Translations under genes and position numbers: made by a program | The notes under the pieces: model-generated | What the model saw: the letters and a program-made list of their open reading frames with translations, nothing else | What the model was told of the DNA's origin: nothing | Database searches by the model: none | From: Anaerolineae bacterium | GTDB taxonomy: Bacteria; Chloroflexota; Anaerolineae; Aggregatilineales; Phototrophicaceae | NCBI GenBank assembly: GCA_022824465.1 | Contig: JAJDZV010000003.1 | Coordinates: forward strand, 1-64,000 | DNA length: 64,000 bases | Reading direction: 5' to 3' | Part shown: positions 27,201-35,050 of the stretch, piece by piece | Numbering within the stretch: position 1 is the first letter of the stretch | Layout: the number at the start of each line of letters is the position of its first letter

Positions 27201-27541
27201 AAGGGGCAGTGGTCGAGACGGCCGGCATGGTCGTCATCATCCAAGCGCCGGAGACCGCCAAAGAAATCCGCTTCATCACGCTGGAAGATGAGTTCGAATT
27301 GATCAATGTGGTGGTCTTCCCCGACCTCTACCAGCGGACGCGCAAGGTCATTCGGGGCGAGCGCTTCTTGTGGTTCAAAGGCGTGGTCGAGCGCGACGAG
27401 ACGGTGACCACCCTGCGGGCGACTGGCGTGCGCGCCTTGCCACTGGACGCGCCCAGCCTGCCCAGCCTGCCCCGCTGGCGCAGCCACATGAGTATGCCGC
27501 AGCCACGCGATAGCGGCTTGCCCTTCACGGCTGGGTTGTAG
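24275..27541 (+). CDS. dnaE2: DnaE2/ImuC error-prone DNA polymerase III alpha subunit
   Basis: 1088 residues from ATG 24275, or 1080 from GTG 24299; the family sequence (NNYIELRAHSAYSLLRG) starts at the GTG. The PHP domain has HSAYS and LALTDHNNVYGAV. The polymerase core has catalytic PDIDMDFD (about 442-449) and IIKIDVLGLRML (about 570). The C-terminal OB fold (from about 990) includes AGMVVIIQAPETAKEIRFI. DnaE2 carries out lesion bypass and SOS mutagenesis with ImuA and ImuB. Odd feature: residues about 86-136, inside the PHP domain, are a low-complexity Gly/Arg/Pro insert made by three in-frame copies of the genome's hairpin repeat. Confidence 0.95.
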   Translation: MGEGSGVGVNNYIELRAHSAYSLLRGTAPPESLVAEAARLGLPGLALTDHNNVYGAVSFQKTAQALDIQAILGAELTIAPPSANVEAPLSDASERGGGGRGKAPLSISMEREVGGTGKRLPLSPRGRGGRGVRGPEDAALTLLVADETGWENLCWLITQAQHQAPKGEGLLHFEQLEGRAAGLIALSGGREGAVARTLESAGMEVAQQVARSYAALFDDGAFFIELHHHRRPYDEQRVAALVELAESLKLEVVATNHVHYPTPAEKPLSDVVTAIRHNCSLNAARAQLFPNGQHHLKSTESMAALFSRYPRALSNTRRIAEACRYQLPSELQALPQHPVPAGMSAQGYLTGLCRRSDRYRPHMEARLQHELHIIETTGLANYFLVVWDIVRFAWDKGIRCQGRGSAANSVVAYLLKIAPIDPIEHRLVFERFLSEERQMTPDIDMDFDAETREEVIQYLYEKYGRTHAAMACTFVTYRHRSVLRDVAKAWGFAPAMQPVLRDHWEERGQHTPPHLGQFFDICEQLLGNVRHIGIHNGGEIISDVPLSRRLPTEPATMPDRTVVQWDKEALEDAGIIKIDVLGLRMLAAISEMVERTGIDAESIPFDDPRVYQMITEAKTFGVFQCESRAQMNTLPRLKPREFIDLVIAISLIRPGPIMGNMVHPYLRRRRGAEEVTYLDERLKPALEETLGVILWQEQVLKVAHDIAGFSHGQGEMLRRALGSKYSFQLLDQLEVVFMEGALKNGVDEDVARTIFEQLRGFGAYSFAKSHAASFAVLTYQSAWFKLHHPAVFYAAILNHQPMGFWSPSTLVYDAMRGGISVLPPDINDSAADCAVQDGAIRIGLGYVKGLKSHRLDPLLAERARGEFADLADFIGRVKLPLRLIERLIQAGALDRWHKSRHQLLWDAGVLYKTRGRLPLRLEAPAAQLSEPTAMERLNMEFAATGLSTQHHPMQYFRKWCAQRRILHSKQMMRARKGAVVETAGMVVIIQAPETAKEIRFITLEDEFELINVVVFPDLYQRTRKVIRGERFLWFKGVVERDETVTTLRATGVRALPLDAPSLPSLPRWRSHMSMPQPRDSGLPFTAGL
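24532..24680 (+). repeat. Three hairpin repeat units inside the dnaE2 coding region
   Basis: Unit a: CCCCCCTCTC (24534-24543) with GAGAGGGGGG (24554-24563). Unit b: the same left arm at 24582-24591 with GAGAGGGAGG (24602-24611). Unit c: CCCCCTCTCCC (24634-24644) with GGGAGAGGGGG (24650-24660), a perfect 11-bp stem. The length keeps the reading frame, so the repeat is translated. Confidence 0.85.
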
Positions 27542-27585
27542 ACGCGAAGGCAGCGACAATGAACCGGCAGCAGACCAGATTCGCG

Positions 27586-28458
27586 CTAAGCCCCGAAGAG
27601 CGGCGTCGGCAGCCCCTTCACCCCCGGCTGGTAGCTGAACAAGCTGCCCGCCAAGGGATACTGTTTCAACTGCTCGTCCGACATGGCCGTGCTCGCTGTG
27701 ACGATATAAAGCGTGTCCAAATCAGCGCCGGCGAAAGTACAACTGGTGATATTCAGCGCCGGCATCGGCACGACTTGCAGGATCTCGCCCGCCGGCGAAT
27801 AACGCGTGAGGCGCGCGCCGCCGAAATGCGCCACCCAAATGCAATCCTCGCTGTCAGTCGTCATGCCATCGGGCACGCCTTCATCATCCTGCGTGAATTG
27901 GGTGAAGACGCGCTTGTTGCTCAGCTCGCCGTCCGGTGCCATGTCCAGGGCGTAAATCGTCCGCTTGATGCTGTCGGTGTGGTAGATGACGCTGTTGTCT
28001 CGGTTAAACGTGGGGCCGTTGCAGATGATGTAATCGCTGTCGCATTGCCGCACGCTCAGGTCAGGATCGAGCCGATACAGCGCGCCGCTCTCCTCGGTTT
28101 GGCCGATGTCCATCGTGCCCGCCCAGTAGCGTCCGCTCTTGTCGACCTTGCCATCGTTGAAGCGGTTGCCGGGCATATCGGCTTCCGGCAGGACGATCGG
28201 CTGGGCGGAGAGCACATCAAAGTCGAGCCAGACGTAGCCATCGTTGATCGTGCCGATGAAGCCGCCGCCTGCGCGCGGACTCAAGCTGGTGACTGCAAAG
28301 TCGAATGTCCAGGTCGTCTTGCCGCCATCGGCCAGAGCATAGCGGTGGACCTTGTTCTTAAAGATGTCGACCCAATAGACCGCGTTCTCCGCCTCGACCC
28401 ACAGCGGCCCCTCGCCCAGGATCGCGGGAATCTCCCATACCAACTGTACTTCACTCAT
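27586..28458 (-). CDS. SMP-30/gluconolactonase family lactonase
   Basis: 290 residues of the six-bladed propeller SMP-30 family. Ordered motifs: ILGEGPLWVEAENAVYWVD (metal-ligand Glu near 15), NRFNDGKVDKSGRYWAGTMD (about 97-117), ICNGPTFNRDNSVIYHTDS (Asn ligand near 150) and PDGMTTDSEDCIWVAHFGG (Asp ligand near 199). These Ca- or Zn-dependent enzymes hydrolyse aldonolactones formed by sugar dehydrogenases. There is no signal peptide, so it is cytoplasmic. It converges on dnaE2 with a 44-base gap and is followed upstream by the dehydratase at 28.8-29.9 kb on the same strand, consistent with one sugar-acid pathway. Confidence 0.92.
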   Translation of the reverse strand: MSEVQLVWEIPAILGEGPLWVEAENAVYWVDIFKNKVHRYALADGGKTTWTFDFAVTSLSPRAGGGFIGTINDGYVWLDFDVLSAQPIVLPEADMPGNRFNDGKVDKSGRYWAGTMDIGQTEESGALYRLDPDLSVRQCDSDYIICNGPTFNRDNSVIYHTDSIKRTIYALDMAPDGELSNKRVFTQFTQDDEGVPDGMTTDSEDCIWVAHFGGARLTRYSPAGEILQVVPMPALNITSCTFAGADLDTLYIVTASTAMSDEQLKQYPLAGSLFSYQPGVKGLPTPLFGA

Positions 28459-28555
28459 ATTCGCCTTCCTGTATACACGGAGTGCTGTATTTTAACCACA
28501 GCCGTTCGCAAGTCACAATTTAGCCCACAGGATTTTGAAACCACAAACAGTGTGC

Positions 28556-28584
28556 GTACGGGCGAGCCGGTGGCTCGCCCCTAC
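28556..28584 (+). repeat. Dispersed palindromic repeat, GGGCGAGCC...GGCTCGCCC, copy 5
   Basis: GGGCGAGCC and GGCTCGCCC form a 9-bp perfect stem with GGT as the loop; CTAC follows. It lies in the 297-base gap 28459-28755, which also holds a degenerate CACAGAG-type repeat (28633-28736) and no gene. Confidence 0.75.
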
Positions 28585-28632
28585 AGAATTCGACGTGAGC
28601 GTGATTGGCAATCCGCCGGGTTTCATAAGCAA

Positions 28633-28736
28633 GTGAACACAAAGGGCACAGAGAAAGACGCTGCGGTTTTGGCTACCATAACCAAAAACGTCACGACTGA
28701 ACTCGGTGATCTCGGTGTCCTCGGTGGTAAGGAAAC
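28633..28736 (+). repeat. Degenerate inverted repeat of the ACACAGAG/CTCGGTG type
   Basis: The left part has CACAAAGGGCACAGAGAAAG; the right part has CTCGGTGATCTCGGTG and CCTCGGTGGTAAGG. Related half-copies occur near 5812, 29931, 42905, 43030 and 56335, all outside genes. It looks like a decayed interspersed stem-loop family. Confidence 0.5.
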
Positions 28737-28755
28737 TTTACCATACTTGCCCATT

Positions 28756-29889
28756 CTACCAATTCGTGAACGAGCCGTCCGCCCGGCGCAGATGCGTTCG
28801 CTCGCCCAGACTGTAGGGATACTTGCCGATTGCCTCAGCGTTGAACTCGATGCCCAGGCCCGGCGCAGTCGGCGGCAGCAGGTAGCCGTCCACCCATTCC
28901 GGCTGGTTCAGCACCAGATCGGGCATGCTTTCTCCCGGGCGCTTCGGCAATTCCTGCACAACGCAATTCGGCGTCGACAAACACAAATGCAGAAAGGCCG
29001 AGCCGGCGACCGGACCGATGGGATTATGCACGGCCAGGTCGATATAATGCGTCTCGCACATGGCGGCGATCTTCTTGGCTTCGGTCAGCCCGGCGCAAAT
29101 GCACAGATCGACGCGCGCGTAGTCGATCAGCTCTTCTTCGATGATTTGGCGGAACTCCCACTTGGAACTGTATTGCTCGCCCGCGGCCAGCGGCACAGTC
29201 GTTCGGGCGCGCAGTTGCCGGTAAGATTGCGAATTCTCGACGCGTAGCGGGTCTTCAACGAAATAGGGGCGATATTGTTCAACTTCCTGGCACAGCCATA
29301 GCGAGTCCGCCATATTCAGGCGCGTATGCACATCAATGACGAGCTTGACCTCGTCGCCCAGTGCCAGTCGCAGCGCCTCAAACTCCCTGATCGCCCGCCG
29401 TACGGCCTCGTCAGGTTCCAGGATTTCGCTCTGCTGATGCGCCAGACCCCAGCGCAACATCTTCCAGCCCTCGGCCACCGACTGCTGGCAGCACTCGACC
29501 AGCTCCTCGACTGTCTCGCCATTGTTGTGGTTGTAAGTCAGCACCCGGTCGCGGACGCGCCCGCCCAGCAGCTCATACACCGGCACGCCCAGCGCCTTGC
29601 CTTTGATGTCCCACAGGGCGATGTCGATGGCGGCGATGGCGGACGTCAGAATGCGCTGCGCCGGGAAGAAACCGCCGCGGAAGAGCAGCTGCCAGATATG
29701 CTCGGTTTGGAAGGGATCCTGGCCGATCAGCAGGGGTCTGAAATGCTCAATGGCGCCAGCCACCGCCAGTTCGCGGCCGGTAAGGCCGGATTCGCCGATG
29801 CCGCTGATGCCCTCGTCGGTTTCGACCACGACGAAGCAGAAGGTGCGCCACTCCCGCGCCAGATGAACTTTGACGTCTGTGATTTTCAT
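28756..29889 (-). CDS. Enolase-superfamily sugar-acid dehydratase (mandelate racemase type)
   Basis: 377 residues. The N-terminal capping domain (about 1-115) includes FRGGFFPAQRILTSAIAAID. The barrel carries the metal ligands: DVHTR (Asp near 183, with His two residues later), VEDPL (Glu near 210) and AGEQYSS (Glu near 236), and the base region HNPIGPVAGSA (His near 287). The Asp-x-His signature places it near galactonate, mannonate and related acid-sugar dehydratases rather than muconate cycloisomerases. It would convert an aldonate to a 2-keto-3-deoxy acid. Exact substrate unknown. It is on the same strand as the SMP-30 lactonase but 297 bases apart, with repeats between. Confidence 0.88.
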   Translation of the reverse strand: MKITDVKVHLAREWRTFCFVVVETDEGISGIGESGLTGRELAVAGAIEHFRPLLIGQDPFQTEHIWQLLFRGGFFPAQRILTSAIAAIDIALWDIKGKALGVPVYELLGGRVRDRVLTYNHNNGETVEELVECCQQSVAEGWKMLRWGLAHQQSEILEPDEAVRRAIREFEALRLALGDEVKLVIDVHTRLNMADSLWLCQEVEQYRPYFVEDPLRVENSQSYRQLRARTTVPLAAGEQYSSKWEFRQIIEEELIDYARVDLCICAGLTEAKKIAAMCETHYIDLAVHNPIGPVAGSAFLHLCLSTPNCVVQELPKRPGESMPDLVLNQPEWVDGYLLPPTAPGLGIEFNAEAIGKYPYSLGERTHLRRADGSFTNW

Positions 29890-30045
29890 GTAGACTCCAT
29901 TCCTTGCCGGATTCGTTGAAGGCTTATTCTAACCATAGAGACACTGAGGGCATAGTGAAATAGCTTGGCAGCCTTGTCGTTAAGCCAGCGGCAGGCTTGC
30001 TTCGTAGAGATAGTAGCGCGCCCGGTGATTACCGCGTAAAGCAGA

Positions 30046-30074
30046 CCGCCCCGCAGCTGATCCCAGCGGGGCGG
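30046..30074 (-). terminator. Hairpin downstream of the GH16 gene
   Basis: CCGCCCCGC (30046-30054) pairs perfectly with GCGGGGCGG (30066-30074). It lies 33 bases after the GH16 stop on that strand. No long T-run follows, so it is a candidate terminator only. The rest of the gap 29890-30106 holds one CACAGAG-type half repeat near 29931. Confidence 0.5.
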
Positions 30075-30106
30075 CAAAGTGTCCGTTGAAGTTGACCGTA
30101 GAACGC

Positions 30107-32842
30107 CTACTCTGTCTTCAGTTGATATACGCGAACGTAATCCACCAGCATTTTTTGCGGGAAGATCGTTGTCTCATCGGGCACACCGGGCCAGTATCCA
30201 CCAACCGCGACGTTCAACAGCAAGAAGAAATCGTGATCGTAGACCCATTGCTTGCCTTCGAGGTCGTTGACGCTGATCAAGTTGACCAGCTCGCCATCAA
30301 CGTACCAGCGAATGACATACTCGTCCCAGTCAATAGCGTAGACATGGAAGCCCTCGTCGAAGTTGACATCGGCGCGATAGGCATGGCCAAGGTTGCCGGC
30401 GCCGCTGTAGCCGGGGCCGTGCAATGCGCCGTAAACCACGTTCTTCTCGCCCACATTCTCCAAAATGTCAATCTCGCCGCTCTGGGGCCAACTGACTTCG
30501 GGGAAGTTCGCGCCCAGCATCCAGAAGGCGGGCCAAATGCCCTGCCCGTTGGGGATGTCGATGCGGGCTTCCACGCGCCCGTAGGTGAACTCGACCTTGT
30601 TCTGCGTGATGCAGCGCGCCGATGTGTAGAGGCATTCGCCGTAGTGGCAGCTTGCCCCGTCCAGCGTCTCCTCGCGCGCCGTGATTACCAGATTGCCCGC
30701 GCCGTCATGGGCGACATTCTCGACGCGCTCGGTGTAGTATTCCAATTCGTTGTTGCCCCAGCCATGCCCGCCGACTTCGCAGGTCCAGGATTCGCCGTTG
30801 ATTGGAGCGCCGGCTTCCGCGTCAAACTCATCCGACCAGAGCAGGTCCCACTCGCGCGTATCCCAGCCGATGCTTTCGTCAATCTCGACTGCGGCAAGGG
30901 TCGCAGGCGCAACGATGCTTACCATGCTGGCGTCCTCAACGACAACGACTTCCACCTGATCGAGATAGGCGGTTCGCGCTCCGACATTGGCTGGGAAGCC
31001 AAAGGCGAAGCCATGGACTGCGTCCAGGTTGAAGCCGTCGTCCGGCGCCCCGCCCGGCTGCCAGTCGCTGCGCCGCTGGAAATAGGCGAAGGGGATGGTG
31101 AATTGCTGCCAGCCGGCATAATCGTCGAGCAGGTGGTAGAAGAAGCGCTCGGCGGTATCGGCCCTGTTGCCGGGCGCGCGATTGTCGAAGATTTCGATTT
31201 GGATGATTTGCCCGGTGTCGTTGCCATGGAGCCAGAAGCGCAGGGCGTTGTGCCCGGTCCAGTCCTGGCTCGCCCAGCCCGCGCCGTCAGTGAAGGCGTA
31301 GGTGAAGCCGCCCCAAGCGCCAATTTCGTAGTCGACGCGCAAGACCTGGTCGTGCGCCGTGGCTTCGGGGCGCGCCAGCCACGTGAAGGGAATCGCTTGC
31401 GCAATGCCGATGACGGCGTTGCCGGTCGAATCACCCCAGGGCACAAAGCCGATATCGGCGCCATCCTCCTGCTTGACCAACTTGACGCCGTCTTCAAAGT
31501 CGGCGATCAGCAGCGGCTCGGCATAGGCTATCGGCGCCAGCAAAGCTTGGTTGAGCGCGACCGCGGCCAATTGCGCCGGCTCGGGAGCGTCTTCCGCCGC
31601 TGCTTCAGGGGGCGCGTCCGCTTCCGGCAGGCTGTAGCCCGCCAGGAAGACCAATTGCACATCGTCAATGACGGCGAAGGCTTTCCCCGTACCCGTTGGG
31701 AAGCCGAAGGCATAGCCAGATACCGCATTCAGATTGAAGCCGTCATCGGGCGCGCCGCCCGGCTGCCAGTCACTGCGCCGCTGAAACTCGCTGAAAGGAA
31801 GCTCAAGCTGTTTCCAGCCGAAAGAATCGTCAGTGAAGCGGATGAACCAGCGCTCGGCAGTATCGCCATCCAGCTCCGGATTGCGGTTGTCGAATATCTC
31901 GAACTGGACTTCTGCGCCCGTGTTGAAGCCGAGGAACCACAAGGCAATGGCATTGTACTCGCGCCAATTCTGGCTCGTCCAGTTTTCGCCGTCGTTCAAG
32001 AGGTAGCTGAAGCCGCCCCAAGCGCTGATGTCGTAATTGACCGTCAGCGCGGTCGAAGGCTGGCCGCTGCGGACTGCTTCCGTCAGGCTCAATGTGACAT
32101 TGTCCGGCGTATCGCCCCAGGGCGCGAAGCCGATATCGTTGCCGAAGCTGTCTTGCGCCAGGAAGAGTTCGTCCATTTCAAAGTCGTTGAGGATCAGCGG
32201 GTCGACGCCTAAAGTCGTTAATGCCACGTCGTCCAGATAGGCGGTTTGGGGACCGGTTCCGGCCGGGAAGCCGAAGGCATAGCCCGAGACCTGGTTCAAG
32301 CCCAAGCCGTCGTCCGGCGCGCCGCCCGGCTGCCAGTCGGTTCGCCTTTGGAAGCTGCGGAAAGCGATGGCGAATTCCTGCCAGCCGGCGTAGTCGTCGG
32401 CGATGCGATAGAACCAGCGCTCGGCGCTATCGCTGTTCAGGTTGGGGTTGCGGTTGTCAAAGATCTCAACCTGCACCATCCCGCCGGTATTGTTGCCATA
32501 GAGCCAGAAGCGCAGGGCGTTGTGCCCGGTCCAGTCATCGCTGATCCAATTGCCGCCGTCGGTGAGCGCATGCGTGAAGCCGCCCCAGGCGCCGATATCA
32601 TAGTTGATCTCCAGCACTGATGTGGCGGACCCGTCCCGTTCCATTTCGGCGAGACTGAGCGCGACATTGCCAGCGACATCGCCCCAGGGCGCGTGGCCAA
32701 TCGCGTTATTGTATTCGTCGCGCCCGGCGAAGACGTCGCTTGTTTCAAAGTCGTCTATGGTCCGCGTCGCCGAGTCTTGCGCCAGCGCCAGCCCGGGCAG
32801 AAAAGTCGCCAGCGCTACAAGTATCAGGCTTCTAATCATCAT
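30107..32842 (-). CDS. Secreted GH16 endo-beta-glucanase (laminarinase-like) with three carbohydrate-binding modules
   Basis: 911 residues from ATG 32842, chosen because AAAGGAG lies upstream and a signal peptide follows (MIRSLILVALATFLPGLALA-Q). Three homologous modules of about 165 residues begin near 28, 216 and 444. Each has a DFE opening, a PWGD block, WGGF, FDNR and FQRR-DWQPGGAPDDG, and resembles CBM11-type binding domains. The C-terminal GH16 domain (about 663-911) has SGEIDILENVG with the catalytic ExDxxE (Glu near 789 and 794) and PNGQGIWPAFWMLG. It likely cuts beta-1,3- or mixed-linkage glucan outside the cell. It is 57 bases downstream of the MalG gene, so it is co-transcribed with its own uptake system. 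Confidence 0.93.
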   Translation of the reverse strand: MMIRSLILVALATFLPGLALAQDSATRTIDDFETSDVFAGRDEYNNAIGHAPWGDVAGNVALSLAEMERDGSATSVLEINYDIGAWGGFTHALTDGGNWISDDWTGHNALRFWLYGNNTGGMVQVEIFDNRNPNLNSDSAERWFYRIADDYAGWQEFAIAFRSFQRRTDWQPGGAPDDGLGLNQVSGYAFGFPAGTGPQTAYLDDVALTTLGVDPLILNDFEMDELFLAQDSFGNDIGFAPWGDTPDNVTLSLTEAVRSGQPSTALTVNYDISAWGGFSYLLNDGENWTSQNWREYNAIALWFLGFNTGAEVQFEIFDNRNPELDGDTAERWFIRFTDDSFGWKQLELPFSEFQRRSDWQPGGAPDDGFNLNAVSGYAFGFPTGTGKAFAVIDDVQLVFLAGYSLPEADAPPEAAAEDAPEPAQLAAVALNQALLAPIAYAEPLLIADFEDGVKLVKQEDGADIGFVPWGDSTGNAVIGIAQAIPFTWLARPEATAHDQVLRVDYEIGAWGGFTYAFTDGAGWASQDWTGHNALRFWLHGNDTGQIIQIEIFDNRAPGNRADTAERFFYHLLDDYAGWQQFTIPFAYFQRRSDWQPGGAPDDGFNLDAVHGFAFGFPANVGARTAYLDQVEVVVVEDASMVSIVAPATLAAVEIDESIGWDTREWDLLWSDEFDAEAGAPINGESWTCEVGGHGWGNNELEYYTERVENVAHDGAGNLVITAREETLDGASCHYGECLYTSARCITQNKVEFTYGRVEARIDIPNGQGIWPAFWMLGANFPEVSWPQSGEIDILENVGEKNVVYGALHGPGYSGAGNLGHAYRADVNFDEGFHVYAIDWDEYVIRWYVDGELVNLISVNDLEGKQWVYDHDFFLLLNVAVGGYWPGVPDETTIFPQKMLVDYVRVYQLKTE

Positions 32843-32899
32843 TGAGCTTTCTCCTTTTCGAATGCTAGTGTCTGACGATGTCATTCCGTTTTCGCCGTC

Positions 32900-33973
32900 T
32901 TACTTGTCTACGCCCGTGACCACAATCCCCTGGATGAAGACGCGCTGCGCCAGGAAGAATATCGCCAGCGGAGGGATCATTGATATCACGGCGGCTGCCA
33001 AAATCAGTTGCGTCTCTGAGCTGTAGAGGCCGTTGAATTCGGTCAAGCCAACTGTGATGGGGTTGGCTTCGCGATTGCCCGCCAGGTAGATCAGCGGACC
33101 GAAGAAATCGTTCCAGGCGAAGAAGAAATGGAATAGCGAGACAGCGGTCAAGGCAGGTACCGCTTGCGGCAGAATCACCGAAACGAAGGTGCGGACGCGC
33201 CCGGCGCCATCGATTTGCGCCGCTTCTTCCATTTCACGCGGAATCGTCAGGAAATATTGGCGCAGCAGGAAGATATTGTAGGCATTGCCGAACATCGCCG
33301 GCACGATTAGCGGCAACCACGTCCCGCCCCAACCGAGGACGTTGACGAAGAAGGCGTAGGTCGGCACAAGCGTTACCGCCGGCGGCAGGACGATTGTGCC
33401 GATCATGATCATGAAGAGCACATTCTTGAAGGGAAAGTTGAAACGCGCGAAACCGTAGGCGGCGCAAGACGACGCGGCCACCGTGCCAATCATGGTCACG
33501 AAGGCGTACATCAGCGTATTTGCCAGGAGCCGCGCGAAATCGATCGTTTGCCAGGCGCGCGGATAATTGTCCCACTGCACCGCGAATTCGCGCACCGGCT
33601 CAAGCTGACGCCAGTTGCCCTCCCATTGGATCAAGCCGCCAGCCGGATTCGCGGGATCGACGAATTCGCTCGCGCGGCGTCCTTTCTTGACCAGCGCCCA
33701 ATGGCGGATGCCCGACTCGGTCGGCACTTGCAGCACATCATAGTCGTCGCCTTCATAGGCGTAGCTGACCGCTTCCGCGGGCCAGACCGGCGCGCCCGGG
33801 TCGGAGGTTTGCGCCTTGCTCTTCAGCGAGGTGATGACGCCGTATGCCATCGGCATCAAATAGACGGCCAGAATGACCAGCGCGCCTAACGTCACCGCCG
33901 CTTGCAGCAGCAGGTCGCGGCGTCTTCTCGACAATTCGTATTCCGTGGAGTTCACGTTTGTCGCTGCCATCAT
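32900..33973 (-). CDS. Sugar ABC transporter permease, MalG type
   Basis: 357 residues from ATG 33973, which overlaps the stop of the preceding permease gene (ATGA). Six hydrophobic segments and the EAA loop MEEAAQIDGAGRVRTFVSVI (about 245-265) define a MetI-type permease. After the first helix comes a roughly 85-residue polar insert (AVSYAYEGDDYDVLQVPTES onward), also present in the MalG half of the fused permease at 3.7-5.8 kb. It pairs with the MalF protein encoded just upstream and imports glucan oligosaccharides released by GH16. The ATPase must be encoded elsewhere. Confidence 0.93.
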   Translation of the reverse strand: MMAATNVNSTEYELSRRRRDLLLQAAVTLGALVILAVYLMPMAYGVITSLKSKAQTSDPGAPVWPAEAVSYAYEGDDYDVLQVPTESGIRHWALVKKGRRASEFVDPANPAGGLIQWEGNWRQLEPVREFAVQWDNYPRAWQTIDFARLLANTLMYAFVTMIGTVAASSCAAYGFARFNFPFKNVLFMIMIGTIVLPPAVTLVPTYAFFVNVLGWGGTWLPLIVPAMFGNAYNIFLLRQYFLTIPREMEEAAQIDGAGRVRTFVSVILPQAVPALTAVSLFHFFFAWNDFFGPLIYLAGNREANPITVGLTEFNGLYSSETQLILAAAVISMIPPLAIFFLAQRVFIQGIVVTGVDK

Positions 33974-34959
33974 TTGCTCTCCCCGGCGTAATAGACCCAG
34001 AAGCGTCCGGACCAAAAGAGAAAGATGGTGATGCCCAACCCGATGATGAACATAAACCAGGCAAGCGTCGCGCCGTAGCCCATGTTCTGGAAGGGGAAGG
34101 CTTGCTTATAGAAATAGATCATGTAAAAGTTTGTTGTGCCTTCGGGGTAACCGTTGCCGCCGTTGAGCACGTAGGGCACGATGAAATACTGCAGCAGACC
34201 GACCACGCTAAGCACCAGGTTATAGAAGATGACCGGTGTGACCATCGGAACGGTGATCGACCAAAGCTGCCGCAGCCAACCAGCGCCGTCAATTGAGGCC
34301 GCTTCATACATCTCCGTCGGCACGCCCTGCAAACTGGCCAAATTGATCAAAATCGCGTTGCCGATGCCCCAAAGCCCGATAAAGGTATAGGCGACGTAGA
34401 TCAGGTTCGGGTCGTCCAGCCAGCGCAAGCCGTCCATGCCGACGGCGTCGATGCCGGTCAGCGCGATCATTTGGTTGAGCCAGCCCGTCTGCGGATTAAG
34501 CACCCGCGACCAGATCAGAATCGCCGCGATCAGCGGAACCATCGTCGGCGCGTAAAAGAGGGTACGCAGCACATTCCGCCCCAGCAGATGCTTCGAGTTG
34601 AGCAAGACCGCCAGCAAGAATGCCGACACCATGCCGATCGGCAGCGAAATCAAGGCGAACTTGAAGGTGACGAATAGCGCCTCCCAGGTATTGGGGTCTT
34701 CCGCGAGCATTCGACGCCAGTTTTCCAAGCCCACGAAGCGGGCTTCATCCGGCGCCGTAAGCACGAAATCGTAAAGTGAAAACAGGAACGAAACGATCAT
34801 CGGCGCGAAGTAGAAGAGGGCGAAGCCGATCAGCCAGGGGCTCAGGAAGAGCAAGCCCCACTTGGCTTCGTCCCGTTGCGCTCCCGTTAGCCGAAACGCC
34901 GCTCTCAGGCTCCATTTCGCCTGACCGCGCGCGGCGCCAAATTCAGTAAGCATATCCAT
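33970..34959 (-). CDS. Sugar ABC transporter permease, MalF type
   Basis: 329 residues with about six membrane segments. KWGLLFLSPWLIGFALFYFA (about 33-52) forms the first. The EAA loop is MYEAASIDGAGWLRQLWSIT (about 217-236). It forms a heterodimer with the MalG protein encoded immediately downstream. It lies 91 bases after the binding-protein gene, with a strong hairpin between, a common way to make more binding protein than permease. Confidence 0.93.
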   Translation of the reverse strand: MDMLTEFGAARGQAKWSLRAAFRLTGAQRDEAKWGLLFLSPWLIGFALFYFAPMIVSFLFSLYDFVLTAPDEARFVGLENWRRMLAEDPNTWEALFVTFKFALISLPIGMVSAFLLAVLLNSKHLLGRNVLRTLFYAPTMVPLIAAILIWSRVLNPQTGWLNQMIALTGIDAVGMDGLRWLDDPNLIYVAYTFIGLWGIGNAILINLASLQGVPTEMYEAASIDGAGWLRQLWSITVPMVTPVIFYNLVLSVVGLLQYFIVPYVLNGGNGYPEGTTNFYMIYFYKQAFPFQNMGYGATLAWFMFIIGLGITIFLFWSGRFWVYYAGESK

Positions 34960-34993
34960 GACGATTACCCTTGCGCTAGAGATTTCGGGTTGA

Positions 34994-35028
34994 GCCCGGC
35001 GGCGAGCGTATTACCTTCTCCGCCGGGC
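34994..35028 (-). promoter_or_regulatory. Intercistronic hairpin between binding-protein and permease genes
   Basis: GCCCGGCGG (34994-35002) and CCGCCGGGC (35020-35028) form a perfect 9-bp stem. It could protect the 3' end of the binding-protein message or act as a partial terminator. Confidence 0.6.
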
Positions 35029-35050
35029 ACGAAATTGTCGTCAGGATGCG

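Noticed and set aside
27559-29247. Long open frame antisense to the SMP-30 gene and dehydratase
   Set aside because: It crosses an intergenic repeat region and lacks motifs; shadow coding.
30086-32212. Very long open frame antisense to the GH16 gene
   Set aside because: It mirrors a gene with strong family motifs and a signal peptide; in G+C-rich DNA the opposite strand is often open. Its translation has no recognisable motifs.
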